DNA of 56,088 nucleotides, taken from Anaerolineaceae bacterium UBA4890. Lineage in GTDB: Bacteria; Chloroflexota; Anaerolineae; Anaerolineales; Anaerolineaceae. Below are positions 16,393 to 24,081 of the stretch, piece after piece (within the stretch, counting starts at the first letter, position 1; every line of letters starts with the position of its first letter). The notes under the pieces were generated by a model that saw only the letters and a program-made list of their open reading frames with translations, was not told the DNA's origin and ran no database searches. A program made the position numbers and the translations under genes. The DNA lies in assembly GCA_002399085.1 (NCBI GenBank), contig DHCY01000019.1, positions 1 to 56,088 on the forward strand. The letters are read 5' to 3'.

Positions 16393-19182
16393 CTACTCCC
16401 ATCTCTGCTTAATGCTGCGAACAATTTCACGATACTCATCGATCGCTGGGAGCGTGTAAGGTTTGACCTTGTCAATGGTGCGCTCTGCCCAACGCTGGTT
16501 GCGATAGATGAGACGATGGTCGGTGCCCAACTTCGATGCCGCCGAATCACCAAGGAAGACATTTGAGTCATCGATGCTCATGTGGAAGGCGATGCGGTGA
16601 TTGAAGTTTTCCAGCACAGAAAAGGACATGCTGTTTCGTAAGGTTTCAAAGCGGTCTGCCCAGGCAATCACATGAATGCCCACCTGGGGTCCTTCGTGGA
16701 GCAGCCTTTCTAGCAGCTCGCCGGAAGTGGGAGACTCGGCAAAGGTTTGACGAAACTCATTGATCCGGTGCAGCCCCGGAATAAGGAGGAAAATCTGTGA
16801 TTTGTCAGTGTCCATCTTTTTGCGTCTCTCCATGCGACCCACCAGTTCGGTCAGGGTGCTAAGGATAGTTTCGGGTGGGCAAATTTCGAGCGGGTGTCGG
16901 TTGGAGCGCACGAATTCCTGGATGTATTCATTGGCATTAGCAAACTTATTGCTCGCGGACAACCAGAAAAACTCAACCTGGTCAGGGCGTTTGGTGAGAG
17001 CAATGCTCAATACAGCGTGTATTAGCGTCTGAAACGCCAATGTTTCGTCAGAGCCGAGGAGCAGAGCGTTATCATTTTCCTCTTTGAGGAATGCGATCGA
17101 ACGATCTTCTGCCAGTCGTACGGGCTGACCCAGCCACACAATCGGTTCCGAGCTCATAACCAACCTATCAAAATTTGCTTTGATGGCTGAGCAGTCATGC
17201 CAATATACCGGCTGCCATTTGGAAAAAACGAGCGGCTCCCAATTCCGGGTTAGTCTTCCTGGTTGATAGTATTGATTGATGGCTTGGAGACGTTGTTTGC
17301 GGTAATCAGGGTTGACAAACCCGATTTGGACCAGATTTGATCTTGAAGGCATGGTGGGTTCGTAGGTGAGATAAGCTGAGCCGGGGCGATCCAGTGTTGC
17401 GGCTTTTTCGTTCCCCTCTCCGAGAATAAGAGCAGAGTCGTCGCGGTCGTTGCACTTGAAAGCTATACGCAATCCGATTTGACTCTTAACGGGATTTAGA
17501 TTTTGGAAGGAACCCACTGGTCGCTGGGCTGATAAAATCAGGTGGATGCCAAAAGCGCGGCTGCGCTGCGCAATTTGCAGGAGAAGTCGATATGCCTCGT
17601 CGCTGATGGCATCGTCTTCTTCAAACAACTTGACGAACTCATCCAAAACCGCAACGATCCTCGGCATTGGTTTTTGGGTCTTGGAGCGATAATCTTCAAT
17701 GTTGACCACATTGGCACCGAGACTTTTAAATTCATTGCTGCGTGTTTCCATCTCATCGCGCAAGAATTGCAGAATGCTCAAGCCAAATTCTCTTTCCGCT
17801 TCAATCACAATCGCGCGGGCATGGGGGAGGCGGTGTAGGGCATAATCCTGGAACTCAACCCCCTCCTTGAAGTCCACCAGGTACAGGTTCAGTTCGTCAG
17901 CCGAATATTTGTTACAGAGGGATAAAATCAGAGCGTGCAGGAAATTCGATTTCCCGCTATTGATCCGACCGCCAACCAGGGCGTGAAAGGAATCACTGGA
18001 GGGACCGAATTGGATCAAGAATGGTTTCCCGTTCTGGTCCACACCGACAGGAACTGATAGCCCTGCCTGGCTGGAACTGTTTTGCCAGTCTGGATCTTTT
18101 GACAAAAACCGGGCGATTCCAACGGTATCCGAAATTTCGTTGAGCGCGTCTTTTGTGAGCAGGGAGATCAATTCCTGCAGCTCCTTGCAGGGAGGGAGGT
18201 CAATTGCAAGAGGAAGGTTGGCAAAGGTAGCGTCATCCCAGATTGCCTGACCGGGGTTTGTCAGGGCGATGCACGCAGAATTTTCGATAAGCCTGGGCAG
18301 AAGATTGTTAGATTCTCTGAACTCGCCGGTGTTAACACCCCCGATAAGATAATATCCTGCCCTGATTCCGCTGCGAGCTATAGCTGTAAGGTGATCTGCA
18401 GCATATTGGCTGAAACCATCGGGTAAGGCTGTGAAGAGAATGAAATGATAAGGAACCGCCGTCAAAGGATTAGCCGCGTTGTATTCTTCGATCGAGTAAT
18501 AGTTTTCGCGGAGGCGCTGTTGAATAACATCTTGCATTTCCCCGACAATGGACTGCAGTGTGGTTTCAATTTCTCTGCCCTGGCAGACAATTTTTTCACC
18601 GCGGATGTTTTCGGGAAGGCTCAGAAATGAAGCGAAGTTGTTCCCCTGGTCGATACTGTCTATTAATGTTAGGCGATAATTCTTTGGTGAAGTGGATGCT
18701 GAAATCCTCCAGACGATTGATGAAATTAAGGCAGAACCTTCTGCCAGAAGTTGGCGAGGATGAAAGACCAAAACATGGTTGGATTTTACAAGCGGTAAGA
18801 GGGCTGGTGTTACGGGGAACTCTGCCAGCTGGGCAGGTTTGGTGAGCTGCCCAATGCGAACAAATTCCGGAGGAATCGGGTTTGATGGTTTTTCAATATC
18901 TGCCCAGGCAGGGGTTTGAGACCAGGGAAGCACATCCCGACCTCCGCCCAGGTTTGCATCGGCGATGGTTGCTTCAGCTTGTGAGAGAACTGTTGTAAAC
19001 AAATCCCTGGCGCGATTGGTGATCGTGGCTTCCTGGCTCGCGGAAGAGGCCAGGAGGTTTTGCATCTGCTGGTTCTGGTTAGTCCTGAGGTAGGCAGCAA
19101 GCTGGTTCACTTTGCGCCGCAAGGATTGAATGGTCCGGTCGAAGCCCGTTATTTCGTTTTCTAGTTTTTTCCGTGTCGCCAT
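16393..19182 (-). CDS. FtsK/SpoIIIE-type ATPase (EssC/EccC-like)
   Basis: About 929 residues. The N-terminal coiled coil (residues 1-60) is followed by a degenerate region, then the main ATPase domain with Walker A GRINSGKS (about 405-412), an LYLVDFKEGVEF segment, Walker B RIVAVLDEF (about 508-516) and QIGLRIAFKCNDRDDSALIL. A third region (NALLLGSDETLAFQTLI) resembles another FtsK domain but lacks a GK[S/T] and is probably inactive. No membrane segment is evident, unlike classical EssC, so membrane anchoring may come from the neighbours. The ATG at 19182 has GGAGG 4-5 nt upstream and sits 14 nt after the VTT gene; an upstream in-frame ATG would overlap that gene. It is the motor of a WXG100 export system. 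Confidence 0.88.
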   Translation of the reverse strand: MATRKKLENEITGFDRTIQSLRRKVNQLAAYLRTNQNQQMQNLLASSASQEATITNRARDLFTTVLSQAEATIADANLGGGRDVLPWSQTPAWADIEKPSNPIPPEFVRIGQLTKPAQLAEFPVTPALLPLVKSNHVLVFHPRQLLAEGSALISSIVWRISASTSPKNYRLTLIDSIDQGNNFASFLSLPENIRGEKIVCQGREIETTLQSIVGEMQDVIQQRLRENYYSIEEYNAANPLTAVPYHFILFTALPDGFSQYAADHLTAIARSGIRAGYYLIGGVNTGEFRESNNLLPRLIENSACIALTNPGQAIWDDATFANLPLAIDLPPCKELQELISLLTKDALNEISDTVGIARFLSKDPDWQNSSSQAGLSVPVGVDQNGKPFLIQFGPSSDSFHALVGGRINSGKSNFLHALILSLCNKYSADELNLYLVDFKEGVEFQDYALHRLPHARAIVIEAEREFGLSILQFLRDEMETRSNEFKSLGANVVNIEDYRSKTQKPMPRIVAVLDEFVKLFEEDDAISDEAYRLLLQIAQRSRAFGIHLILSAQRPVGSFQNLNPVKSQIGLRIAFKCNDRDDSALILGEGNEKAATLDRPGSAYLTYEPTMPSRSNLVQIGFVNPDYRKQRLQAINQYYQPGRLTRNWEPLVFSKWQPVYWHDCSAIKANFDRLVMSSEPIVWLGQPVRLAEDRSIAFLKEENDNALLLGSDETLAFQTLIHAVLSIALTKRPDQVEFFWLSASNKFANANEYIQEFVRSNRHPLEICPPETILSTLTELVGRMERRKKMDTDKSQIFLLIPGLHRINEFRQTFAESPTSGELLERLLHEGPQVGIHVIAWADRFETLRNSMSFSVLENFNHRIAFHMSIDDSNVFLGDSAASKLGTDHRLIYRNQRWAERTIDKVKPYTLPAIDEYREIVRSIKQRWE

Positions 19183-19196
19183 TTTTCCTCCATCTT

Positions 19197-19778
19197 TTAG
19201 TGCACAACCAACTTTTCGATTAGCGGTCTCAATAGTGGTAACAGACCAGCACCCGCGAAAGCATAGATGAGCATTTTTAAAAACTTGCCAACAAAACAAG
19301 GGATTAGGAAGCGCAGGTAGCTGACTTTCATCGCTCCGGCTGCCACCCCAACCAGGTCAAAGAGCGGTAAGGGCAGGAAGGCGAAGATGAAAATGGCGAG
19401 CATGCCATATTTATCAAGATATTGTTTAACTCTTTCGCCCTGTTCGTTATTTTCAACCGTTTTTCTGCCGGCAATCCCGGCTAAATAACCCACATGTTCC
19501 CCCAAGACGGCTCCCGTGGTACCAGCAACTGCCACCCAAATTGGAACAAAGACGCTTGAGAAAGAAAATACAATCACTGAGCTTGGCGCCGGCAGGAAAA
19601 CCGTGGAGTTAGCAAAAAAGCATGATAAGAGTATGCCAAGGTAGCCCAACTCACCCAGCTTCAGCAATTTCTCTCGGTAGTGTGTCACCAGGATGGTCAT
19701 GGCGATAATCACCAGCAGCATCAGCAGATACTGAATTTTGCTGGTTCCTCGTGATTTGATTATGCCTTCCTGGACCAT
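19197..19778 (-). CDS. VTT/DedA-type membrane protein
   Basis: A 193-residue integral membrane protein of the VTT (SNARE-associated, DedA/YqaA-like) superfamily: an N-terminal anchor IQYLLMLLVIIAMTILV, then a re-entrant pair around FLPAPSSVIVFSFSSVFVPI and GTTGAVLGEHVGYLAG, and a C-terminal VGVAAGAMKVSYLRFLIPCF. Such proteins handle lipids or membrane integrity. It lies between a small membrane protein and the FtsK-type ATPase, overlapping the former by 1 nt, so it is in the same operon. It could supply membrane context for the soluble ATPase (inference). Confidence 0.82.
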   Translation of the reverse strand: MVQEGIIKSRGTSKIQYLLMLLVIIAMTILVTHYREKLLKLGELGYLGILLSCFFANSTVFLPAPSSVIVFSFSSVFVPIWVAVAGTTGAVLGEHVGYLAGIAGRKTVENNEQGERVKQYLDKYGMLAIFIFAFLPLPLFDLVGVAAGAMKVSYLRFLIPCFVGKFLKMLIYAFAGAGLLPLLRPLIEKLVVH

Positions 19779-20194
19779 TATCCTCCTCCTAACACAGCAG
19801 CCAGAATGAAAAAACTGATCACAATAACGATGATGAAAATGCCAACCGACAAAATCGCAGCAACCCCAAGAGGCATCAGAAGACTGAAAAGGTAATCTTT
19901 GGGTTCACCATCTGCTTCCTCTCGAAAACGAAAATTGTATATCCCGGTTCCCAACAAGCCAACGCCTGCTCCGATCAGGGCTGCCAATACTGGTTCCAGG
20001 TAAAATTGCATCGCTTCGTTTAGAACAAGCGCCAGGATCCCGTAAATAATGGGGGAGATGATCATTGTGGCTGTGACGAAAATCTTGCGGCTCTCCGGGT
20101 CATAATAGGCGCTGGGAGAAGGTATACTCTGGAAATTGTTTTGCGGTGGGTTATTTGGATTAATAATTTGACCAAACTCGTCGAAAATTTTCAT
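19778..20194 (-). CDS. Small membrane protein, first gene of the FtsK/WXG operon
   Basis: 138 residues. The soluble N-terminus MKIFDEFGQIINPNNPPQNN is followed by three to four hydrophobic helices (ATMIISPIIYGILALVL, LAALIGAGVGLLG, GVAAILSVGIFIIVIVISFF). It ends AAVLGGG, but these Gly codons form the GGAGGAGG ribosome site of the next gene. A decayed paralogue lies just upstream (20334-20743) with the related start MAKFDKYGQIVWETE. I do not recognise a family. A promoter with the block's shared motif lies 28-59 nt upstream. Confidence 0.7.
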   Translation of the reverse strand: MKIFDEFGQIINPNNPPQNNFQSIPSPSAYYDPESRKIFVTATMIISPIIYGILALVLNEAMQFYLEPVLAALIGAGVGLLGTGIYNFRFREEADGEPKDYLFSLLMPLGVAAILSVGIFIIVIVISFFILAAVLGGG

Positions 20195-20221
20195 CTTGCT
20201 CCTTTCTACCGTGCTTAATTA

Positions 20222-20253
20222 ATATATGTTTCAAATCGACGATTTTGTGACAA
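20222..20253 (-). promoter_or_regulatory. Shared block promoter, copy 1
   Basis: On the minus strand TTGTCACAAAA (20243-20253) is followed 18 nt after its TGTCACA core by ATATATTAA. The same arrangement precedes the transcription units starting at 23954, 25812 and about 26487. Confidence 0.65.
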
Positions 20254-20333
20254 CTTTTTTCTCGATAGAGTAGGGCGGAGAGTATTGCTTTTTTCGGCAT
20301 CTCTATAATATTGTTATGCCAGGCTTGCCTGGA

Positions 20334-20743
20334 CTACCTAAAAGCCAAACCGATCAGACTGAGTAAGGCTGCTGCCGTTCCAAAGCTCTCGATATAGTCT
20401 AAGAATTCACCTTCAGCTTTTGGCGAGAAACAATAGTTATTGAGAGTGGTTCCTACGATCCCCGAAAGAGCTCCAATGAAGAATGCCAGAATTGGGCTGA
20501 TATGCCACCCAACAGTTTGATTAGTTATTAGTGCAATGATGCCAAAGAGGATAGTGAAACGGTTAATGTGACCTTGTTAAAGGTGTCACGTTTGCCAGAA
20601 ACAGCAACCGTTGGGGTAGCTTGTGCCGGTCGGAGTGTTTCTCATACAGGGGCATTTGTCCGAACTCGAGCGGCTGGTTGGGGAGCCTCTCGCCCAGGTT
20701 CGGTTTCCCAAACGATTTGACCATACTTGTCGAATTTTGCCAT
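20334..20743 (-). pseudogene. Decayed paralogue of the small membrane protein
   Basis: An ATG at 20743 with AAGGGAG upstream starts MAKFDKYGQIVWETE, which parallels MKIFDEFGQIINPNN of the intact gene at 19778-20194. An in-frame TGA at 20642-20644 interrupts it, and the rest continues in another frame after a shift near 20560-20600: FTILFGIIALITNQTVGWHI, GALSGIVGTTLNNY, PKAEGEFLDYIES, matching the intact gene's membrane segments and 'DGEPKDYLFS' region. It lies directly after the E1 gene. A palindrome CCAGGCTTGCCTGG (20318-20331) follows its end and may terminate the E1 operon. Confidence 0.75.
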
Positions 20744-20776
20744 GACTTTGTCTCCCTTCTGCGAAATTCATGTCCA

Positions 20777-21934
20777 TTAAGAATCTTGTCGCTTGTACTT
20801 GCAAGGCGGACAAGGATCCAAATACCTGCCTTGAATAGAGTGGGTTACTTGCAGTGGGTGGCTGAATATCTCCGCCATATCTCCGCCAATCTTGGGATCA
20901 TTCGTGTTACAAACCAAGGTGTATTGAGTCAAATAATTGATTACGCGCGGGGTGTAATTCGGATTATGCCTGTTCAAGATATCCAGGATCAGTTTGATGC
21001 CGACTATGGTCACAAAATTGATATCAGCTGATATGCCAGGCTCAAAGTTGACCTTTTGCAGGTCTTCCTGGTTGGAATAGAATCTACGGTTGGTCGAAAC
21101 CTGGGCGCTCAAATTTGGGTCACCTCTCCCGATTACACATTCATAACAAGGCATGTTTTCCGAAGGGATCGAGTAGAAAATCTCTCCTGCAAAGGCTCTT
21201 TCCCAAAAGCCAATGGACACAAAAGGCACGTCGTAGATGGTGGCGACTCTGTTGGCATAAGCCCCTGCCTCGCGGTTGTCAGCGGAACCGATCATGATCG
21301 TGTCCTGGTCGCAATACTGGTCAAAGCCCTCTTTGCTAATGTTTTCCACGATTCCCACCACTGTTTCAACTTCCGCCATTGGGTTAATGGCTAGAATCCT
21401 GTCTTTGACCGCATCGACCTTAAATCTGCCAACCTCCGCAATGCCACACTGGTGTCTGCACAGGTTGTGGAAATTGAGCACATCGTGGTCGACCAAAACA
21501 AAGCGACCGACACCTGCCCTGGCAAGTTCGAGGGCGATCAGGCTTCCGACCGAACCGCAGCCGATAATAAAGGCTCGCTTGCCGAGCATGTAATCGGTCT
21601 CCAGGATACCTGTATTCCGGGAGAAGATATTTTGGACAAGGTTATAGTTATCCTTCTTGTAGGTGATATCACCACGCGAGAACTGCAGGTTGCCGTTGCG
21701 AATCGCAACCAATTGCCCGCTGAGGCTGGAAGGTATTTCTTGACCTTCAGCAAGAATTACCCCGACTTTCTCGAGGGGGAGTGCTGTGAAACGCAGCCGG
21801 GTGTCTTCATCCCAAGCCAAAACGTTAACGATATTGGTGCTGTCAAATTGGAGACCGTAAAGATCTCCGATGTAATCGCAATCTTCCAGCTCAGCCGGGA
21901 TAAAAACGGTGGGGGTGGGTTTGTTGTTTTCCAT
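20777..21934 (-). CDS. E1-like (ThiF/MoeB/UBA) adenylating enzyme
   Basis: 385 residues. A roughly 115-residue N-terminal extension precedes the Rossmann ATP-binding core: GCGSVG at 125-130, the acidic LVDHD at 147-151, NLCRHQ (N157, R160), K172 and SADNRE at 217-222. Two CxxC pairs, C263-C266 (CYEC) and C375-C378 (CPPC), are positioned like the zinc site of MoeB/ThiF/E1 proteins. The family adenylates the C-terminal glycine of a ubiquitin-like or sulfur-carrier protein. It follows the JAMM gene by 13 nt, itself adjacent to an E2-like candidate, an arrangement known from predicted bacterial ubiquitin-like systems. No ubiquitin-like protein gene was recognised. Confidence 0.88.
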   Translation of the reverse strand: MENNKPTPTVFIPAELEDCDYIGDLYGLQFDSTNIVNVLAWDEDTRLRFTALPLEKVGVILAEGQEIPSSLSGQLVAIRNGNLQFSRGDITYKKDNYNLVQNIFSRNTGILETDYMLGKRAFIIGCGSVGSLIALELARAGVGRFVLVDHDVLNFHNLCRHQCGIAEVGRFKVDAVKDRILAINPMAEVETVVGIVENISKEGFDQYCDQDTIMIGSADNREAGAYANRVATIYDVPFVSIGFWERAFAGEIFYSIPSENMPCYECVIGRGDPNLSAQVSTNRRFYSNQEDLQKVNFEPGISADINFVTIVGIKLILDILNRHNPNYTPRVINYLTQYTLVCNTNDPKIGGDMAEIFSHPLQVTHSIQGRYLDPCPPCKYKRQDS

Positions 21935-21947
21935 GGCTCGCTCCTCG

Positions 21948-22952
21948 TTATTTCTTGACGTAGTAGTTGTTGACTGCAGTGTGGATTTGCTCCATGATGA
22001 AATTGGGTGTGTAGATGAGTTTTTTATCTTCGATCAGGGCGTAGCCCCCAGCTTCACTCAACCCGAAAGCAAATTCCAGTTTTTGGGGATAATATTCCAT
22101 TTTGCGAACATAGTTCATCGAGACCAATAGTTCGCTGTCCTGCACCTTAAGGCTGTATGCGTAATCTATTTGGGACTCCAAAAAGTCCAGTTCGTTATTG
22201 ACCATATCCAGCAGGGGCGCTACCCCGGGGTCTTTGCCAGGCAAAACTGGGGTCAGCGTATCGGAGACTGCTGTTTCTGTTCTCTCTGTTGCTTGTTTTT
22301 TTCTAAAAAGCGAATGGAGTACCCGGCTAAACATCCTGTCCATCCCTTTTATCAATCGCGGTTTCCGGATTGGCAGGGTCGGATCACTGGTTGGTAAAGC
22401 TGCTGGTATCACCGTCATTGATTGAGTCGGAAGAAAGTCCGTCATTGCTTTACTTTCTTTGAAATCCGCTGGGATCAAGCTGTCATCAACCAGGTAATCA
22501 ACCCGGGAATACTGCAGGGGGGAGTTAACCTTGTAGATGGTGAGTGTAAATCCTGGATCAAGATTGACCAGGGCTGAGATGGCTCCGTTTTCACTCTTGC
22601 GGGCAAACTTGATGTTTGTACCATCGTCAGTTAGTGAAAAGGTGCGGAAATTTCCAGGGTGGCGGTGCCATAAGCCAAGCACTTCCAGACTTTCTTTATA
22701 GAACCGGTTAATTTTGTTTGCCAGGTGATTGACATAAGGCGTGTCGTACTCGAAGTAGGTAGGTGTAAAAATCGATTTAGGACCTGGATCGATTGTTTCC
22801 AGAACATACCAGGTGCCCTCGTGATACTTCCCGAGGAAGATGCCTCCCGTTTCTGTCGAGACCCTCTCGTATGTTTCGGCAACGATGCCCAGGTAGGCTT
22901 TTTCGCTGAAAATCACTGCGGCTTCTTTTGAGTTTTTTTCCATCTTTGCCAC
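21948..22952 (-). CDS. JAMM/JAB-domain metallopeptidase with extra C-terminal domain
   Basis: 334 residues. Residues 12-135 form a JAB/MPN domain with a complete catalytic set: E34 (TETGG), then H96-R-H98-P, S106 and D109, exactly the HxHx7Sx2D motif that binds zinc. The family removes ubiquitin-like tags or processes their C-termini. Residues 180-330 are a separate domain (LLDMVNNELDFLESQIDYAY to PNFIMEQIHTAVNNYYV) that I do not recognise. Its ATG at 22952 follows directly on the stop of the E2-like gene (22953), and the E1-like gene follows 13 nt later, so the three are one operon. Confidence 0.9.
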   Translation of the reverse strand: MAKMEKNSKEAAVIFSEKAYLGIVAETYERVSTETGGIFLGKYHEGTWYVLETIDPGPKSIFTPTYFEYDTPYVNHLANKINRFYKESLEVLGLWHRHPGNFRTFSLTDDGTNIKFARKSENGAISALVNLDPGFTLTIYKVNSPLQYSRVDYLVDDSLIPADFKESKAMTDFLPTQSMTVIPAALPTSDPTLPIRKPRLIKGMDRMFSRVLHSLFRKKQATERTETAVSDTLTPVLPGKDPGVAPLLDMVNNELDFLESQIDYAYSLKVQDSELLVSMNYVRKMEYYPQKLEFAFGLSEAGGYALIEDKKLIYTPNFIMEQIHTAVNNYYVKK

Positions 22953-23954
22953 CTACTTATTAGCAGCACGAACCAACTCTGCTGTTGAGATTCTGCCAGT
23001 GAGCCAAAATTCAAAAAGTGAGATCCATTTTATAGAACCGTATAAATCAGTCGTTGCTGAAGGTACGCGCATCCCGGGCACTGTATCTTTTGTTCGCCCC
23101 AAACTGAGAAAGTACTTGCCTGCTTCGTCTCTGGACGTATAAGGAATTGACCCTCCCAATGTGCGTGCCAACTCCTCCAAATCCGGATATTCGCAATAGA
23201 CCCTGACTGGACCACCGTAATTGTTTTTGTCAGGAAAGAAGTGTTGATACACAACCTTGAGATCCCATCTCGCATTGGTTCTCAGGTTCGTTGGGTAGAA
23301 AGTTCCTCGCCAGCACAACCTGCCGTCATTCATTTTTTCCAGGCGGAAACCTGGAAAGAAATGCGCCATACTGGCAATTTCGGCTTCGAGAAGCTTCGGA
23401 TTTCTTTCATACCAGGAAGAGATTTGCCCAGGCACCTCCGGAGCTTGATAAATCAGGTTAGCCAACTGTTGGTTGGGAGAGCCAGGATTACCCTGGCTCT
23501 CCACATCCTCCCCCTTGATGGAAGTTACTTCTCTAGTAGCTTCTTCATCGTTAGTTCGTAGCTGGTTGCACGCCAGGATCCCTTCCGGGATCTGCAGGGC
23601 GTTGGCTCCCTGCTGCCCCTCTTTGTTCACCACCCCTGTCGGGCTCGTGTAGGTAGTTTCCCCGATGGAAAGTGACTCGCGCAGCGCCTTGCGTTTTCGT
23701 TGGGACTCTTCCTCCTGGTTGTAAGCCAGAATCCCTTCCGGAATGAAGATCCGCGGATGATCATTAGAACCTGATTGGCGTTTGTCCATTTCAGTACCTC
23801 CTGGATTGACTTCGAACTTGATGTTTTTTATCAAAGCGTCGCGAAGACTTTCCCGGTTTCGCTCTGCATCGAATTTGACTAACCCCATTGAGGGTGTGAC
23901 GGTGGAAATACTATTGGTTGTGAGAATCTGGTTGATCATGAACTTGCCCTCCAT
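22953..23954 (-). CDS. Protein with linear-motif repeats and possible E2-like C-terminal domain (copy 1)
   Basis: 333 residues. The N-terminal half is low-complexity and carries two copies of an IPEGILAYNQ-like motif (71-80, 122-131) around a block with RESLSIGETTYTSPTGVVNK. The C-terminal domain (about 180-330) reads LCWRGTFYPTN, ARWDLKVVYQHFFP and GGPVRVYCEYP, then GKYFLSLG and WISLFEFWLTG. This follows the strand order and 'W-G...P...YP..P' pattern of E2/UBC-fold domains. The position expected for the catalytic cysteine (third after the Gly of GKYF) is Phe, and the nearby residue is Ser284, so if it is an E2 it may be inactive or use another residue. It is the first gene of the JAMM-E1 operon and has the shared promoter. 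Confidence 0.5.
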   Translation of the reverse strand: MEGKFMINQILTTNSISTVTPSMGLVKFDAERNRESLRDALIKNIKFEVNPGGTEMDKRQSGSNDHPRIFIPEGILAYNQEEESQRKRKALRESLSIGETTYTSPTGVVNKEGQQGANALQIPEGILACNQLRTNDEEATREVTSIKGEDVESQGNPGSPNQQLANLIYQAPEVPGQISSWYERNPKLLEAEIASMAHFFPGFRLEKMNDGRLCWRGTFYPTNLRTNARWDLKVVYQHFFPDKNNYGGPVRVYCEYPDLEELARTLGGSIPYTSRDEAGKYFLSLGRTKDTVPGMRVPSATTDLYGSIKWISLFEFWLTGRISTAELVRAANK

Positions 23955-23970
23955 ATCTATGATTACCTTC

Positions 23971-24011
23971 TTACTTATCTATTGTCTCGTTTTCCATCAT
24001 TTGTGACAGAA
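23971..24011 (-). promoter_or_regulatory. Shared block promoter, copy 2
   Basis: Minus strand: TTCTGTCACAA (24001-24011), 18 nt after its TGTCACA core AATAGATAAG. The whole segment is nearly identical to copy 3 at 25843-25883. Confidence 0.65.
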
Positions 24012-24081
24012 TTCTTTAAGTTGTGCCCAGGTTGCCTTTTGCGCTCAAGATCACTTCTGACTGCCGGACATCTCTCCGCTC

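Noticed and set aside
19778..20194. Membrane protein with C-terminal GGG as a ubiquitin-like modifier
   Set aside because: Mostly membrane helices, and the Gly codons are the GGAGGAGG ribosome site of the next gene.
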